64,000 bases of DNA from Triticum aestivum. Taxonomy: Eukaryota > Streptophyta > Magnoliopsida > Poales > Poaceae. The position numbers and the translations under genes were made by a program. Positions 13,088 through 24,765 of the stretch are shown in pieces. The DNA lies in contig NC_057807.1 in the NCBI RefSeq assembly GCF_018294505.1, positions 135,686,747 to 135,750,746 on the forward strand, in the 5' to 3' direction. Position 1 is the stretch's first letter, and every line of letters begins with the position of its first letter. The notes below the pieces were generated by a model. The model was not told the DNA's origin and ran no database searches. It saw only the letters and a list, made by a program, of their open reading frames with translations.

Positions 13088-16000
13088 CTCAACCGACCAT
13101 AGGAGCCCCCTTGATTGTTGGCCGTTGTTGAGTCTAGAAGAAAAATGTTTTGAGTCTTAGGATTATATATATCGGAGAGTAGGATTCTTGTTACTCCTCA
13201 GCCCCCTTCGTCGCTCTAGTGAGGACTCTTGACGTAGATGTTTTATCTTTCCTCTCCTCAATTTTTTCTCAAAAAATTTTAGGATCTCGCTGGTATCTTG
13301 GGATCGTTCCGATATTCTTATGACGAGAACATTGTTCTTGGTGCCTCCTGACATTTAGGGGTTGTGGCAGTGTCTCGGGGAGTTGAGCTCCGAGGTGTTG
13401 TCGTCATAATTTTATCATTGCAGTTCTGGAATACCTGAGTTTTGCCGACATCAAAAATCTCTTTTATGCAGTTGTTGGTGAGATAACCTCGACGCCACCC
13501 AGTACTGGGGAGTTCGGGAGTGTTGACATAGCTTGTATAACGGATGCTTTTCGAAGGTTGAGGTACACGATTTCCGAAGGTTTCTTGGTTATGTGTTGAC
13601 GGATGGATACAGCTGGATGTAGGGATTGTTAGTTTGGGTGAGATATATTGCTTCCCCTGTATCCCCAACACCAGATTGCATAACCAGAAATTTTCGGGAG
13701 TTTTATATGTGGGAATTCAAGTAGCTCCTAGGATATCTTTCCGACAGATGCATGATTTGGGATTGGGTAAATCTCTATCATATGTATTTGTTCCGGCTTA
13801 TTCTGCAAGCCAAATACTTTGTTTTGTTTTATTTGTGGTATTCGAGTTGCTTCGAAGTCAAATGTTGAATCCATACCTTTCCTAAACGGTGTTCTCATAT
13901 TGCTATGTGAATACTAATCCTTTTTGATCATTGAGGTTGTCATGTTAATTCTTTTCCAGCCGGTGCGCTTCTCTTTGAGATGATCCCATCATTCTCCCCA
14001 TCCGCAAGATCAATTCTAAGTTTTCTCAGTGGTGTTTGTTTCATTCATCCCAAGTTGTCTTTGTTTTTCCCCACCCTCCCACCCTTTTCTGCAAGGACTC
14101 ATTTATTTTAATCAAGTATCCATTTATTCATGTGAAGTCACTTCACTCTTTTCAATCAATGTTCTGATCCGGTGATCCCTCGTGAAGATGCTCACGAGCT
14201 TCAAGTTCATCATCCTCCGTTCTTTTTTGCTTCTCCGGTGGATCCAATTCAAGCTTTCAGTGTTGATCCTATTCCTTTCCTCGTGTCAAATGCTCTCTCA
14301 TGTCGGTGCACCTCTCAATCACTCACCTCTTGCTATTCATTTGTTCCAGAGTGTTGAAGATATCTCTGAAGATTTGTGTTTCCATTCTTAATCCATTCAA
14401 GCTATTTGGAGATTGTTATATCATTCAAGCCATTTAATTCAACCGGTGCAATCTCTCTTTAAAATCATTTCAACGGTGTTCCTTTTCAGTGGGCCCTAAC
14501 CCACAGGTCTTTTCCTAGGATCTTACCTGACTCTTCTAATTTTCCCGGAGCTATTCCCAAATTCTTTTCGAAATTTGACGTAAGAATGAATTTCATCAGT
14601 CATATGCCTTTGTCCAAGATCTTCCAAATTATTTCATCGTTGGTTCATCATTTCTATTCTTGTTTCTTCCGGAGTGTCTCAACAATTGGATGGTGTTTCT
14701 CCTCGTCATTTCTCGGATTTTGAAGACCGAAGAAGAGTTCCTCTTAAATCCTTACCCGTTCTTCCAAAGATGCGTAGTTCAAGTTTGATGCCATCCTCTC
14801 ATAATTGTTTTCGATTGTGGGAATTCTTTTCACCCATCCAGAGCAATTCAGGATTCTGTTCAGTTTGATTCTCTGGAGGCCATCATGTCATAATTCTTCA
14901 TTCTCAGCGTGTAGCTACCGTTCTCCAAATCTTACCGGTGCATCGTTCAAATATCCTCTAATCAATTCGTGTTCTCTTGTATTTTTCATGTATCTAAATC
15001 CCCTCAAGTATCTTCATTCGTTTTCCAATTCTTCCCGGTGAATCGTGCCTTTGCTACGTTCATTCTCAATTCTTACGGTGGTTCGTTCAGGATTTCTCTT
15101 CCTCCGTTATCATATCAAATATTTGTTGTTTCCAAATCCCATCGGTGGTTCCATCAATACCTTCTGAAGTTTGCGCTATATCTCTATCTGTAATCATTTT
15201 TCAATGAGAATAAGTAGTATGTCAAATCCATTGCTTGTCATCAATTTAATTGATGAAGGATAAGCATACAATAAATCTTATTCCTATTTCCTCGAGGTCA
15301 TTCAATTCTTTTCTTCCGGAGATTATTCACGATGAATAAATTCTTGATTACAGGTGATTCATCTTTCTTTCCGGAGTTGGTCATCATATCACATTCTCGG
15401 TTCGAGAGGCTTCATCTTTCTTTTCGGAGTTCCAAGGTCTCTCAATTATCTCGTCGCGAAGCTCCATCTAAATCATTGCAAGGATTCACCTTGTGTTTTC
15501 AACTTCTCTTTCTTTTTATCATCCTTTTATTACCGGAGTTCTTCATGGAGGTTCTACATGGTGGTTCATCAAGGATTCCCTTCATTCTTCAATTGTTCTT
15601 CAAGATTTCTCTCGAAGTTATGACCCGCCAAGCTATACTCTAAAATAAACATGGTGCTCAACACATGTTTTGTTTTGAGGAGCTCAAGTATTCTTCATCT
15701 TGCATTCCAAAGTGCAATTCTTTCTACCTTATCTTTTGAGGTGGTGTTATGTCACTCTTGAAAATTTCCCTCATGTTTCATGATTCATATGTTGTCAAGA
15801 ATGAGGTATTTTAAATCCATCATTTTCTCTTCGTTCAAGAGATCTTTTTGACCAATCAACTTCTTCGTTGGAGTTATCTTGTGTCAGATTTCACCTAAAG
15901 CCTTTCCTTAAGGGTTGTTGCTATTTGTGGTGATTATGCATGACCCAAGCTTGCTCTTTATCATCTTGGTGGAAGAAGTTTTCATCTTTTTGGTGCTCTC

Positions 16001-16692
16001 AATCAAATCAATGGTTTCCATCGATGGCCGGTTGTCACCTCATCATTTTGAGATGTTTGCCATAAGCCTGCAACAAGCTTGTGCTTTTCGTTGTTGATTT
16101 TGCAACAACTCCGTTCAATTCTTCTTTGCAAGGATGCTTTCCAAGCTCATTTGTGGCAGAAGTTGGCATTTTCTTCTCCATTCTTTTATTTCAATGATCT
16201 ATCTTCTATTCTTTCTTCTGGAGGCATTATGATGTTGCTCTCTTCACTCATCATCTCCAATTGTGAGGATCCTGTTCTTTTCTTGCTTATCCATTTAACC
16301 GGAGTGTTGTATCATCTCTTCAATATCTTTTCATCTCATCAAGTTTTCTTCTCTTTTCTACCGGAGTGCTGTCCAAATTCTGTCATTCTTGTTCCTTGGC
16401 TATCTCATTATACCGAGGTGGTCATATTCTTTTCGTTCATGAAACTCTTATTTCCATGTCTTTCAACCTTCAAGTTCTCGTAATACTCCTTGTTCCTCTT
16501 TTCTAACGGATTGTTTGCAATCTCGTTCATCTCTATTGTACTCTTTCTTTTAAATTGCTCAACCTCTCAAGGTTCGTGGTTTCACTCATTCGTCAAAGAA
16601 GCAACTTAGTTTTACCTCTTCTCTTCCTCTTCCTTTTCTCTCTGGCGCCATCCTAGATCTCGGGACGAGATCCTCTCGTAGTGGTGGAGTGT
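13088..16692 (+). other. Non-coding internal domain of element B
   Basis: About 3.6 kb rich in T and C on the plus strand. The longest open frames are about 100-134 codons, rich in Ser, Phe and Leu, with no recognisable domain. From about 13.95 kb to 16.5 kb short motifs of the form CCGGAG, CCGGTG and CGGTGGTTC recur every several tens of bases among TTC/TCT-rich sequence. The last bases before the 3' LTR (GTGGTGGAGTG, 16681-16691) are the likely polypurine tract. No gene is seen. Confidence 0.85.
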
Positions 16693-19600
16693 TGTAACAC
16701 CCCGAGACCGACGCTCCAGAAGACTTCCAGCTATTGCGAGTTTCGCCTTGTGTTTCTTTTGTGCTTGCTCTTTTATTTTTGCATTGCATCATGTCATCAT
16801 GCCTTCATGTCATTAACCTTTGCATCTCAACTCAACTAAATAAATTGCATAGATCTTTTGATCTATTTAAATCGAGGGAATTCACATGGTGATTTCTCTT
16901 TATAACATATCCTCCTCATATTTATGGAGCTATATTAAATATTTCTTTAATTTGGAAATCACCATAACACACTTGCAAATTATCCCAATGCCTTTGTTAT
17001 CTTAATTCTTGGTCTCCAACCTTGCCATATATTCTTTCATCACATTCCAGAGCTCCACCAAAAATCCGAACATTTTTGGACCTTCCCAACCCTCACTTCC
17101 TATTCAAATCATTTGAATTTAAATCAAATGGGTTTGAATTTAAATCTTTCAATCATGGCCTTTTCTATTTTTTCGGAACAAGCACATTTTTGTGAGTCCG
17201 AGAAATTTATCCCCATGTCCAACTTCTTCCCCTAACCTCTCTTTCTTTTATTTCTCATCTCTGTTTTATTTTTATTTTTTTTAGAGTGAGAGAGAGCCCA
17301 GCAGGCCATCTAGGTCCATCCGCAGCCCAGCTCCTCCATGGCCCAAGGCCCAGCCGGCCCCTGCCTATCTAACCCTAGCCCCGACCCCCTCATCTCGATC
17401 TCTCCCTCTGGCCGCCGCCTCCTGCTCGATCCCCATCTACGCTCGATCCCCTCTCCCTTCCCTCATTCACTCGCCTCCCTCTCCTCCCTCACGCACACCC
17501 GCATCGCTCCAGGGAGAGGAGTTCCTCGCGCTCCGCCCTCGCCAGAGAAGAGAACCAGGCCGGAGCCCCGTCGGCCTCCTCGCCGCCGTCGCGCCCCCTT
17601 CCATCAGCAGCCAGGCCTCTGTTCTGCCTCGTCCCAGCTCCTTCCTCTCCTCCGCGTTCGCCCCGCTCAAGCATCTCTGCCGGAGCACGTCTGCTGAGCT
17701 CCGTCGCGCCCCCTCGTTGGCCCTCCTCCGCGCCTGGCCTCCCGCGCCGCCACTGGAGGCCTACTCCGGCGCCCCCTGCCTCGCGTCGCCATCTGCTTTT
17801 CGTCTACGCCGCGACCACCACTGCCTGTGCACGCCTCTGGATTCGTCCAAGTCCGATGATGTTTTTGTACAACTATGTTGCGGAGACCAAGACCACCAAG
17901 TCCGCACGGGAGCCCAAACGACTACTTCCACAATGATGCGAGTACAAGTACCCTCTTCGTAGTTTTCGCCAAGTAACGCGACGCCCGGAGCCCTCGGATC
18001 CATCAAGTCCAACAACGACTGTGTACAACTACCGACGACGCCGAACAGCTACGGGTTGTGTACGACTACTTCCACTACGGCCCGTGTACCACTACTTCCT
18101 TCGGCTAACACGTTCCACTCCGAATGCACGCTTCGAAGGTATAACCGCCGAGACGACCTTCTGAGCACGAATGCATGTTGTATGAGATGCTCGAGTTTTG
18201 CACCGTGATCGAATTGTCCTTGCGATGCCCCTCTTTTGCCATGCCACCGACACGTGGGAACCCGGTATCCGGGATCACCCCACCATCTTTTGCATGACAC
18301 ACTCATCCGCACACTTCTCTCTTGCATCGGTATCTCAATCGAGTTACCGGGACCGGAATGTTGCCGTGGCACCATTTCCGTTTCGCCGCTGTGGCACCCT
18401 TTTTGTTCTGACATGGTGAACAAATGCTTCATAACATGCTCATGTCAACATTTTCATAAAATTGCTTAAAACTTGCATATGTCATCCGCATCATGATAAC
18501 AACAATTAAAATGTTTAAAATTGTTGTTTGCGTTAACTTGCTAAATAACATATGGAGATTTTCTAGAATTGTTGTTCGTTGTCCGGCCTCATTTAAACTT
18601 GCCTAGATAGGTATTTTTATTATGCTTCACCTCTTGCCATGTTTAACAACATTTAATATTGTTTGGTAGCTTAAACGAGATTGAACTAAATATGTCAATG
18701 TGGTGTTTTGTCAATATGCAACTCGTTGCATATTGAGCTCCACTTAACTTGTAGTATTGTTTGTTGCACTTTGCCATGCCATGCCTCATTAAACAGGACA
18801 TGCATCATACTTAATTGTGCATCATTCCATGTCTTTGTGATGGTTGTTTACCATATTGTTTGCTTCTTTCCGGTGTTGCTTCTTAGTTCCGGTAATGTTG
18901 CGATTGTGAGGATTCGTTCAACTACTCCCGTTCGTCTTCTTCATGGACTCGTTCTTCTTCTTAGCGGGATTTCAGGCAAGATGACCACTACCCTGGATCT
19001 CACTACTATCATTGCTATGCTAGTTGCTTCGTTCTATCGCTTTGCCGTGCTACCTATCTTTTGTTGCTCAAGCCTCACCAATTGCCATGTCAGCCTCTAA
19101 CCTTTTCACCCTTCCTAGCAAACCGTTGCTTGGCTATGTTACCGCTTTGCTCAGCCCCTCTTATAGCGTTGCTAGTTGCAGGTGAAGTTGAAGGTTGCTC
19201 CATGGTGGACAGGATTATGTTGGGATATCACAATATCTCTAATTTAATTAATGCATCTATATACTTGGTAAAGGGTGGAAGGCTCGGCCTTATGCCTGGT
19301 GTTTTGTTCCACTCTTGCCACCCTAGTTTCCATCATACCGGTGTTATGTTCCCGGATTTTGCATTCCTAACGCGGTCGGGTGATTTATGGGACCCCCTTG
19401 ACAGTTCGCTTTGAATAAAACTTCTCCCGCAAGGCCCAACCTTGGTTTTACCATTTGCCTCACCTATCCCTTTTTCCCTTGGGTTTCCGGAGCCCGAGGG
19501 TCATCTTTATTTCACCCCCCCGGGCCAGTGCTCCTTCGAGTGTTGGTCCAACCTGAGCGATGTCCGGCGTCCCCTGGGCAACCAGGGTCTATGCCAACCC

Positions 19601-20566
19601 GACGTATGGCTCATCCGGTGTGCCCTGAGAACGAGATATGTGCAGCTCCTATCGGGATTTGTCGGCACATCGGGCGGCTTTGCTGGTCTTGTTTTACCAT
19701 TGTCGAAATGTCTTGTAAACCGGGATTCCGAGACTGATCGGGTCTTCCTGGGAGAAGGTATATCCTTCGTTGATCGCAAGAGCTTATCATGGGCTAAGTT
19801 GGGACACCCCTGCAGGGTATTATCTTTCGAAAGTCGTGCCCATGGTTATGTGGCAGATGGGAAATTGTTAATGTCCGGTTGTAGATAACTTGACACCAGA
19901 TTCGAATTAAAACGCATCAACCGCGTGTGTAGCCGTGATGGTCTCTTTTCAGCGGAGTCCGGAAAGTGAACACGGTTTTGGGTTATGTTTGACGTAAGTA
20001 GGAGTTCAGGATCACTTCTTGATCATTGCTAGCTTCACAACCGTTCCGTTTGCTCTATTCTCGCTCTTATTTGCGTATGTTAGCCACCATATATGCTTAG
20101 TCGCTGCTGCAACCTCACCACTTTACCCCTTCCTTTCCCTTTAAGCTTTGCTAGTCTTGATACCCATGGTAATGGGATTGCTGAGTCCTCGTGGCTCACA
20201 GATTACTACAACAACAGTTTCAGGTACAGGTTTTGCGATGATCATGACGCGAGAGCGATGTTTACTTGTTTTGGAGTTCTTCTTCTGCTTCTTCTTCGAT
20301 CAGGGGATAGGTTCCAGGTCGGCAGCCTGGGCTAGCAGGGTGGATGTCGTTTGAGTTTCTGTTTGTGTTTCATCCGTAGTCGGATGGTGCTCTTATGTAA
20401 GATGATGTTGTATTCATGTGGCATTGTATGCCTTTTGTATGTATCCCCATCTATTATGTAACGTTGATGTAATGATATCCACCTTGCAAAAGCGTTTCAA
20501 TATGCGGGTCTATCCTTGGTGGGACCTTCGAGTTCTTTTGGATAGGGTCGCATATTGGGCGTGACA
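16693..20566 (+). repeat. 3' LTR of element B
   Basis: 3874 bp, TGTAACACCCC to GGGCGTGACA, the partner of 9212-13072. A few small insertions or deletions explain the 13-bp length difference. The same chance open frames appear here (for example from 17338 and 19061). Confidence 0.95.
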
Positions 20567-20571
20567 ATGCC
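20567..20571. repeat. Target site duplication of B, right copy (ATGCC)
   Basis: Second copy of ATGCC directly after the B 3' LTR; the A LTR continues with CATATTGGTTCC. Confidence 0.97.
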
Positions 20572-21336
20572 CATATTGGTTCCTACATATTCTACGAAGA
20601 ACTTTATCGGTCGAACCACGATGTCAAGCATTCAATTAATCCCATATGTACTTCCCTTTGTCTATCAGTATGTTACTTGCCCGAGATTCGATCGTCGTTA
20701 TCTCCATACCTAGTTAAATCTCGTTACCGGCAAGTCTCTTTACTCGTATCGTAATACAAGGTCCCGTGACTAACTCCTTAGTCACATTTATTGCAAGCTT
20801 CTTGTCATGTTGTATTACCGAGAGGGCCCAGAGATAGCTCTCTGTCACACGGAGTGACATATCCCTGTCTTGATCCATGCCAACTCAACAGACACCCTCA
20901 GACATGCCAACTCAACATACCACTCAAGTTATGTTGCAACGTTTGGTACACGCAATGTTCTCCTCTGGTGTCAGTGAGTTGCATGATCTCATGGTCATAG
21001 GAACATATACTTGACATGCAGAAAACGATAGCAATAAACTTGACACGATCACATGCTATGTTTATAGTTTGGGTCATGTCCATCACATCATTCTCCTAAT
21101 GATGTGATCCCGTTATCAAATGACAACTCATGTCCATGGCTAGGAAACCATAACCATCTTTGATCAACGAGCTAGTCCGGTAGAGGCTTACTAGGGACAC
21201 GTTGTTGTCTATGTATCCACACATGTATTTGAGTTTCCGATCAATACAATTCTAGCATGGATAATAAATGATTATCATGAACAGGGAAATATGATAACAG
21301 CTAATTTATTATTGCCTCTAGGGCATATTTCCAACA
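20572..21336 (-). repeat. 5' LTR of element A, second part
   Basis: Continues the A 5' LTR from the B insertion to its end at GGGCATATTTCCAACA. Together with 8212-9211 it gives about 1765 bp against 1778 bp for the other LTR. Confidence 0.92.
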
Positions 21337-21544
21337 GCCAAAACATCGCGGAAGTTTTTCCGTGCACCTGACTCCTCCATCGCCTCCTCCGCCTCCGCCC
21401 GTATTCGTAGGTGTCAGTGTCGATAGCTTGGACATAGACAGGATGCCCACTGTGGCACCCTTCTTCTTGGGTGATGAAGAAGCTGACGTGCGGACTACTA
21501 GATCAGGTTCACGCAATCGATCACCCTGCCTGGCATGCCAAAGA
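21337..21544 (-). other. Leader and primer binding site of Gypsy element H
   Basis: Minus-strand leader between element A and the H 5' LTR. At 21524-21540 the minus strand reads TGGCATGCCAGGCAGGG, close to the TGGCGCGCCAGG primer site used by many grass Gypsy elements. The open frame at 21301-21618 (minus) covers leader and LTR and shows only low-complexity Ser/Lys/Gly stretches. The sequence probably leads into the gag at 1-1319 once A is removed. Confidence 0.6.
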
Positions 21545-22385
21545 TGTTGTGTGTACAATGACCTATGGGACCCGCAAAGGCCCCTTTGAAGTCCAGCTGG
21601 GGAGATCAATAAGCACAAAGGGCAGAACTAGCAAAACACATGAGGATTTACCCAAGTTCGGGCCGGTGTGAAGCATAAAACCCTACTCCTTCTTTGATTA
21701 TATTTGATGTGGAGTTCAAGTATAAGGAGCGCAGCTTGCCAGCAAGGTGCGCAAGAAATGCAGCTACATGTGTAATGCACAAAGTGTCGACCTTTGTAAA
21801 GGTAGCTCGGGCCCTTCTTTTATAGTTGAAGGGGTCACCACAGTGACAAAACAGTCTTTACACAAGGTAAATAGTGGCTATAGTGTCAAATATCTAACTC
21901 TTACGGGTTAAGACAAATGCATTAAATGCATCGTCAGGTGTCGTGCTGGTGAGGCATTCTAGCAAGGGTTGTCTCCCTTCTGTGCCGTTCACCCAGCTAC
22001 CTCTTATTATCTTGACACGCCTTCAGGACGGGTGTCACTAAAGCTATATTTTTGGCGGTGATCTGACATGTGACGAGACAAGCTTCACCAAACCACCTGG
22101 CCGCTTGACACCTACTTGACAAGCGACTAGCGTATCGCTGAGGCGGAGCCGTGGACAAGTAGTGGGAGCTTGCCGGCACTGAGCTTGTCGGGTCTTCGCT
22201 TGCCATCAAGTAGATTGTCGGCAACCAAAGTCTTGATCTTCAGTACTAAGCTAGCACTTCTCGATGACTTGTCTTGAGGTCTTCTTCAGGTTGTAAGTCT
22301 TGAGTCTTGTTTGTGGTAGTCCTTCGGCAAGCCCTGCCGTCGGGAAGGCTACAACTACCTATGCACAAGTCAGGGCACTAAGACA
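21545..22385 (-). repeat. 5' LTR of Gypsy element H
   Basis: 841 bp. On the minus strand it starts TGTCTTAGTGCCCTGAC and ends ACACACAACA, next to the primer site. CTATAAAAG on the minus strand (21817-21825) is a good TATA box in the expected place. The bases after it (CCCAT, 22386-22390) would be a target duplication, but the partner lies outside the window. Confidence 0.7.
21817..21825 (-). promoter_or_regulatory. TATA box in H LTR
   Basis: Minus strand CTATAAAAG followed by GC-rich sequence, about two-thirds of the way through the LTR, where the U3/R border is expected. Confidence 0.6.
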
Positions 22386-23028
22386 CCCATGTCTTAGTAA
22401 ACCGATAATATTCAAGGCAATGATCATGTATATAGGCATCATGTGCGAGACATGTAGACCAACTCCTGCCTGCATCTACTACTATTACTCAACTCATCGA
22501 CCCCTATCCAGCACGCATGTAGGGTATTAAGTGTAAAACAGAGTAACACCTTAAGCAAGATGACATGATGTTGACAAAGTAAACCTAATCAATATGAATA
22601 AACCCCATCGTTTTACCCTTAATGGAAACAATGCAAATACGTGTCTTGTACCTACTTTGTCACTGGGATGGAGCACCACAAGATTGAACCCATCAGCACC
22701 TCCCCCACCGAAGATAAAACAATCTAGTTGGCCAAACCAAACGAATAGATTAGAGAGAAATAGAAAGCTATAACAATCATGCCTAATAAAGTACAGCAAA
22801 GACTCCATTAATATTCATAAATATCCAGTTCATAAACCCACAATTCATCCGATCCCAACAAACACACCGCAAAAGAAGATTACATCGAATAGAACTCCAA
22901 GAACATCAAGGAGAACATTGTATTGAATATTAAAGAGAGAGAAGAAGCCATCTAGCTACAAGCTATGGACCCGTAGGTCTGTGGTGAACTACTCATGCAT
23001 CATCGGAAAGCAGCAAGGATGATGTAGA
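22386..23028 (-). repeat. Gypsy LTR G (TGATACG type), distal part
   Basis: On the minus strand this is the middle-to-distal part of a Sabrina/WHAM-like LTR (family name inferred): CATCATGTCATCTTGC, GCGTGCTGGATAGGGG, and a segment mentioning CTTAATACCCTACATGC. Element C interrupts it at 23029 and it continues at 31763. At the left it is cut by element H; the exact border within 22386-22405 is unclear. No gene is present; the 85-codon frame at 22551-22808 is LTR sequence. Confidence 0.75.
23024..23028. repeat. Target site duplication of C, left copy (GTAGA)
   Basis: GTAGA before the 5' LTR and GTAGT (31763-31767) after the 3' LTR, four of five bases identical. Both flanks belong to the same G LTR, which supports a true insertion with one later change. 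Confidence 0.8.
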
Positions 23029-24752
23029 TGTTGGAAATATGCCCTAGAGGCAATAATAAAAGTATTATTATATTTCCTTGTTCATGATAATTGTCTTTTA
23101 TTCATGCTATAACTGTATTATCCGGAAATCGTAATACACGTGTGAATACATAGACCACAATATGTCCCTAGTGAGCCTCTAGTTGACTAGCTCGTTGTGA
23201 TCAACAGATAGTCATGGTTTCCTGGCTATGGACATTGGATGTCTTGATAACGGGATCACATCATTAGGAGAATGATGTGATGGACAAGACCCAATCCTAA
23301 GCATAGCACAAGATCGTGTAGTTCGTTTGCTAGAGCTTTTCCAATGTCAAGTATCTCTTCCTTAGACCATGAGATCGTGTAACTCCCGGATACCGTAGGA
23401 GTGCTTTGGGTGTATCAAACGTCACAACGTAACTGGGTGACTATAAAGGTGCACTACAGGTATCTCTGAAAGTGTATGTTGGGTTGACACGGATCGAGAC
23501 TGGGATTTGTCACTCCGTATGACGGAGAGGTATCTCTGGGCCCACTCGGTAATGCATCATCATAATGAGCTCAAAGTGACCAAGTGGTTGATCACGGGAT
23601 CATGCATTACGGTACGAGTAAAGTGACTTGCCGCTAACGAGACTGAACAAGGTATTGGGATACCGACGATCGAGTCTCGGGCAAGTAACGTACCGATTGA
23701 CAAAGGGAATTGTATACGGGGTTGTTTAATCCTCAACATCGTGGTTCAACCGATGAAATCATCGTGGAACATGCGGGAGCCAACATGGGTATCCAGATCC
23801 CGCTGTTGGTTATTGACCGGAGAGTCGTCTCGGTCATGTCTGCATGTCTCCCGAACCCGTAGGGTCTACACACTTAAGGTTCGATGACGCTAGGGTTGTA
23901 TGAATATGAGTATGCAGCACACCGAATGTTGTTCGGAGTCCCGGATGAGATCCCGGACGTCACGAGGAGTTTTGGAATGGTCCGGAGGTAAAGAATTATA
24001 TATAGGAAGTGGTATTTCGGCCATCGGGAAAGTTTCGGGGTCACCCGGTAATGTACCGGGACCACCGGAAGGGTCCCGGGGGTCCACCGGGTGGGGCCAC
24101 CCATCCCGGAGGGCCCCATGGGCTGAAGTGGGAGGGGAACCAGCCCATAGTGGGCTGGTGCACCCCCCCTAGGCCCACCCCCTGCACCTAGGGTTGAAAC
24201 CCTAGGGTGGGGGGGCGCACCACATGCCTTGGGGGGCAAGTTTCCCCCCCTGGCCGCCGCCCCCTTGGGAGATTGGATCTCCCAGGGCCGGCGCCCCCCC
24301 CCCCTGGGGGCCTATATAAAGGAGGGCAAGGGGGAGGGCAGCCGCACCCTGTGCATTGGCACCTCCCTCCACCTGCTACACCTCGTCCTCCTCCCGTAGT
24401 TGCTTGGCGAAGCCCTGCTGGAGTTTTGCTGCATCCACCACCACACCGTCGTGCTGCTAGATCGTCATCAACCTCTCCTTCCCCCTTGCTGGATCAAGAA
24501 GGAGGAGACGTCTCCTGTCCCGTACGTGTGTTGAACGCGGAGGTGCTGTCCGTTCAGCACTTGGTCATCGGTGATCTGAATCACGGCGAGTACGACTCCA
24601 TCATCACCATCCCCTTGAACGCTTCCGCACGTGATCTACAAGTGGTATGTAGATGCAAACTCACTCCCTTGACTCGTTGCTTAGATGAACTCATAGATGG
24701 ATCTTGGTGAAACCGTAGGAAAATTTTTAATTTTCTGCAACGTTCCCCAACA
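23029..24752 (+). repeat. 5' LTR of element C
   Basis: TGTTGGAAATATGCCC to CGTTCCCCAACA, 1724 bp, repeated at 30045-31762. It includes a GC-rich part (about 24050-24330) followed by the TATA box. Confidence 0.96.
24313..24320 (+). promoter_or_regulatory. TATA box in C 5' LTR
   Basis: TATATAAA in CCTATATAAAGGAGGGC, after a GC-rich stretch and before the leader. The same box is at 31323-31330 in the 3' LTR. It would start the genomic RNA of the element. Confidence 0.75.
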
Positions 24753-24753
24753 G

Positions 24754-24765
24754 TGGTATCAAGCT
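24754..24765 (+). other. Primer binding site of element C
   Basis: TGGTATCAAGCT one base after the LTR, a variant of the initiator-Met tRNA complement TGGTATCAGAGC. Confidence 0.9.

Larger units (their letters stand above)
9212..20566 (+). mobile_element. Element B, long-LTR coding-poor retrotransposon (LARD type)
   Basis: 11,355-bp LTR retrotransposon with two LTRs of 3861 and 3874 bp, both starting TGTAAC(G/A)CCCCGAGACC and ending GGGCGTGACA. A tRNA-Met primer site (13076-13087) follows the 5' LTR, which sets plus orientation, and a perfect ATGCC duplication flanks the element. The 3.6-kb internal domain shows no gag, protease, RT or integrase motif in any frame, so the element is non-autonomous. 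Its size and shape match the large retrotransposon derivative class of Triticeae (Sukkula-like; the name is from memory). The LTRs look closely similar over nearly their whole length, consistent with its being the most nested and youngest layer here. Confidence 0.93.
1320..21336 (-). mobile_element. Copia element A (Angela/BARE-like), split by element B
   Basis: LTR retrotransposon in minus orientation. On the plus strand both LTRs begin TGTTGGGGAACGTTGCA and end GGGCATATTTCCAACA, the reverse of an Angela/BARE LTR. The 3' LTR is 1320-3097 (1778 bp). The 5' LTR starts at 8212, is split at 9212 by element B and resumes to 21336 (about 1765 bp without the insert). The internal part (3098-8211) has Copia order gag, protease, integrase, RT and RNase H but is heavily frameshifted. 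Flanks are ACCAG (1315-1319) and GCCAA (21337-21341), matching at 3 of 5 positions with both mismatches transitions, so a clean target duplication is not shown. Confidence 0.9.

Noticed and set aside
24207..24710. 167-codon frame in the C LTR (and 165 codons at 31223-31720)
   Set aside because: Covers the TATA box and LTR end; it is promoter and R/U5 sequence, not a gene.
24754..24765. tRNA-like matches at 13076, 24754, 33958 and 57754
   Set aside because: Only 12-18 bases of tRNA complement next to LTRs; these are primer sites, not tRNA genes.
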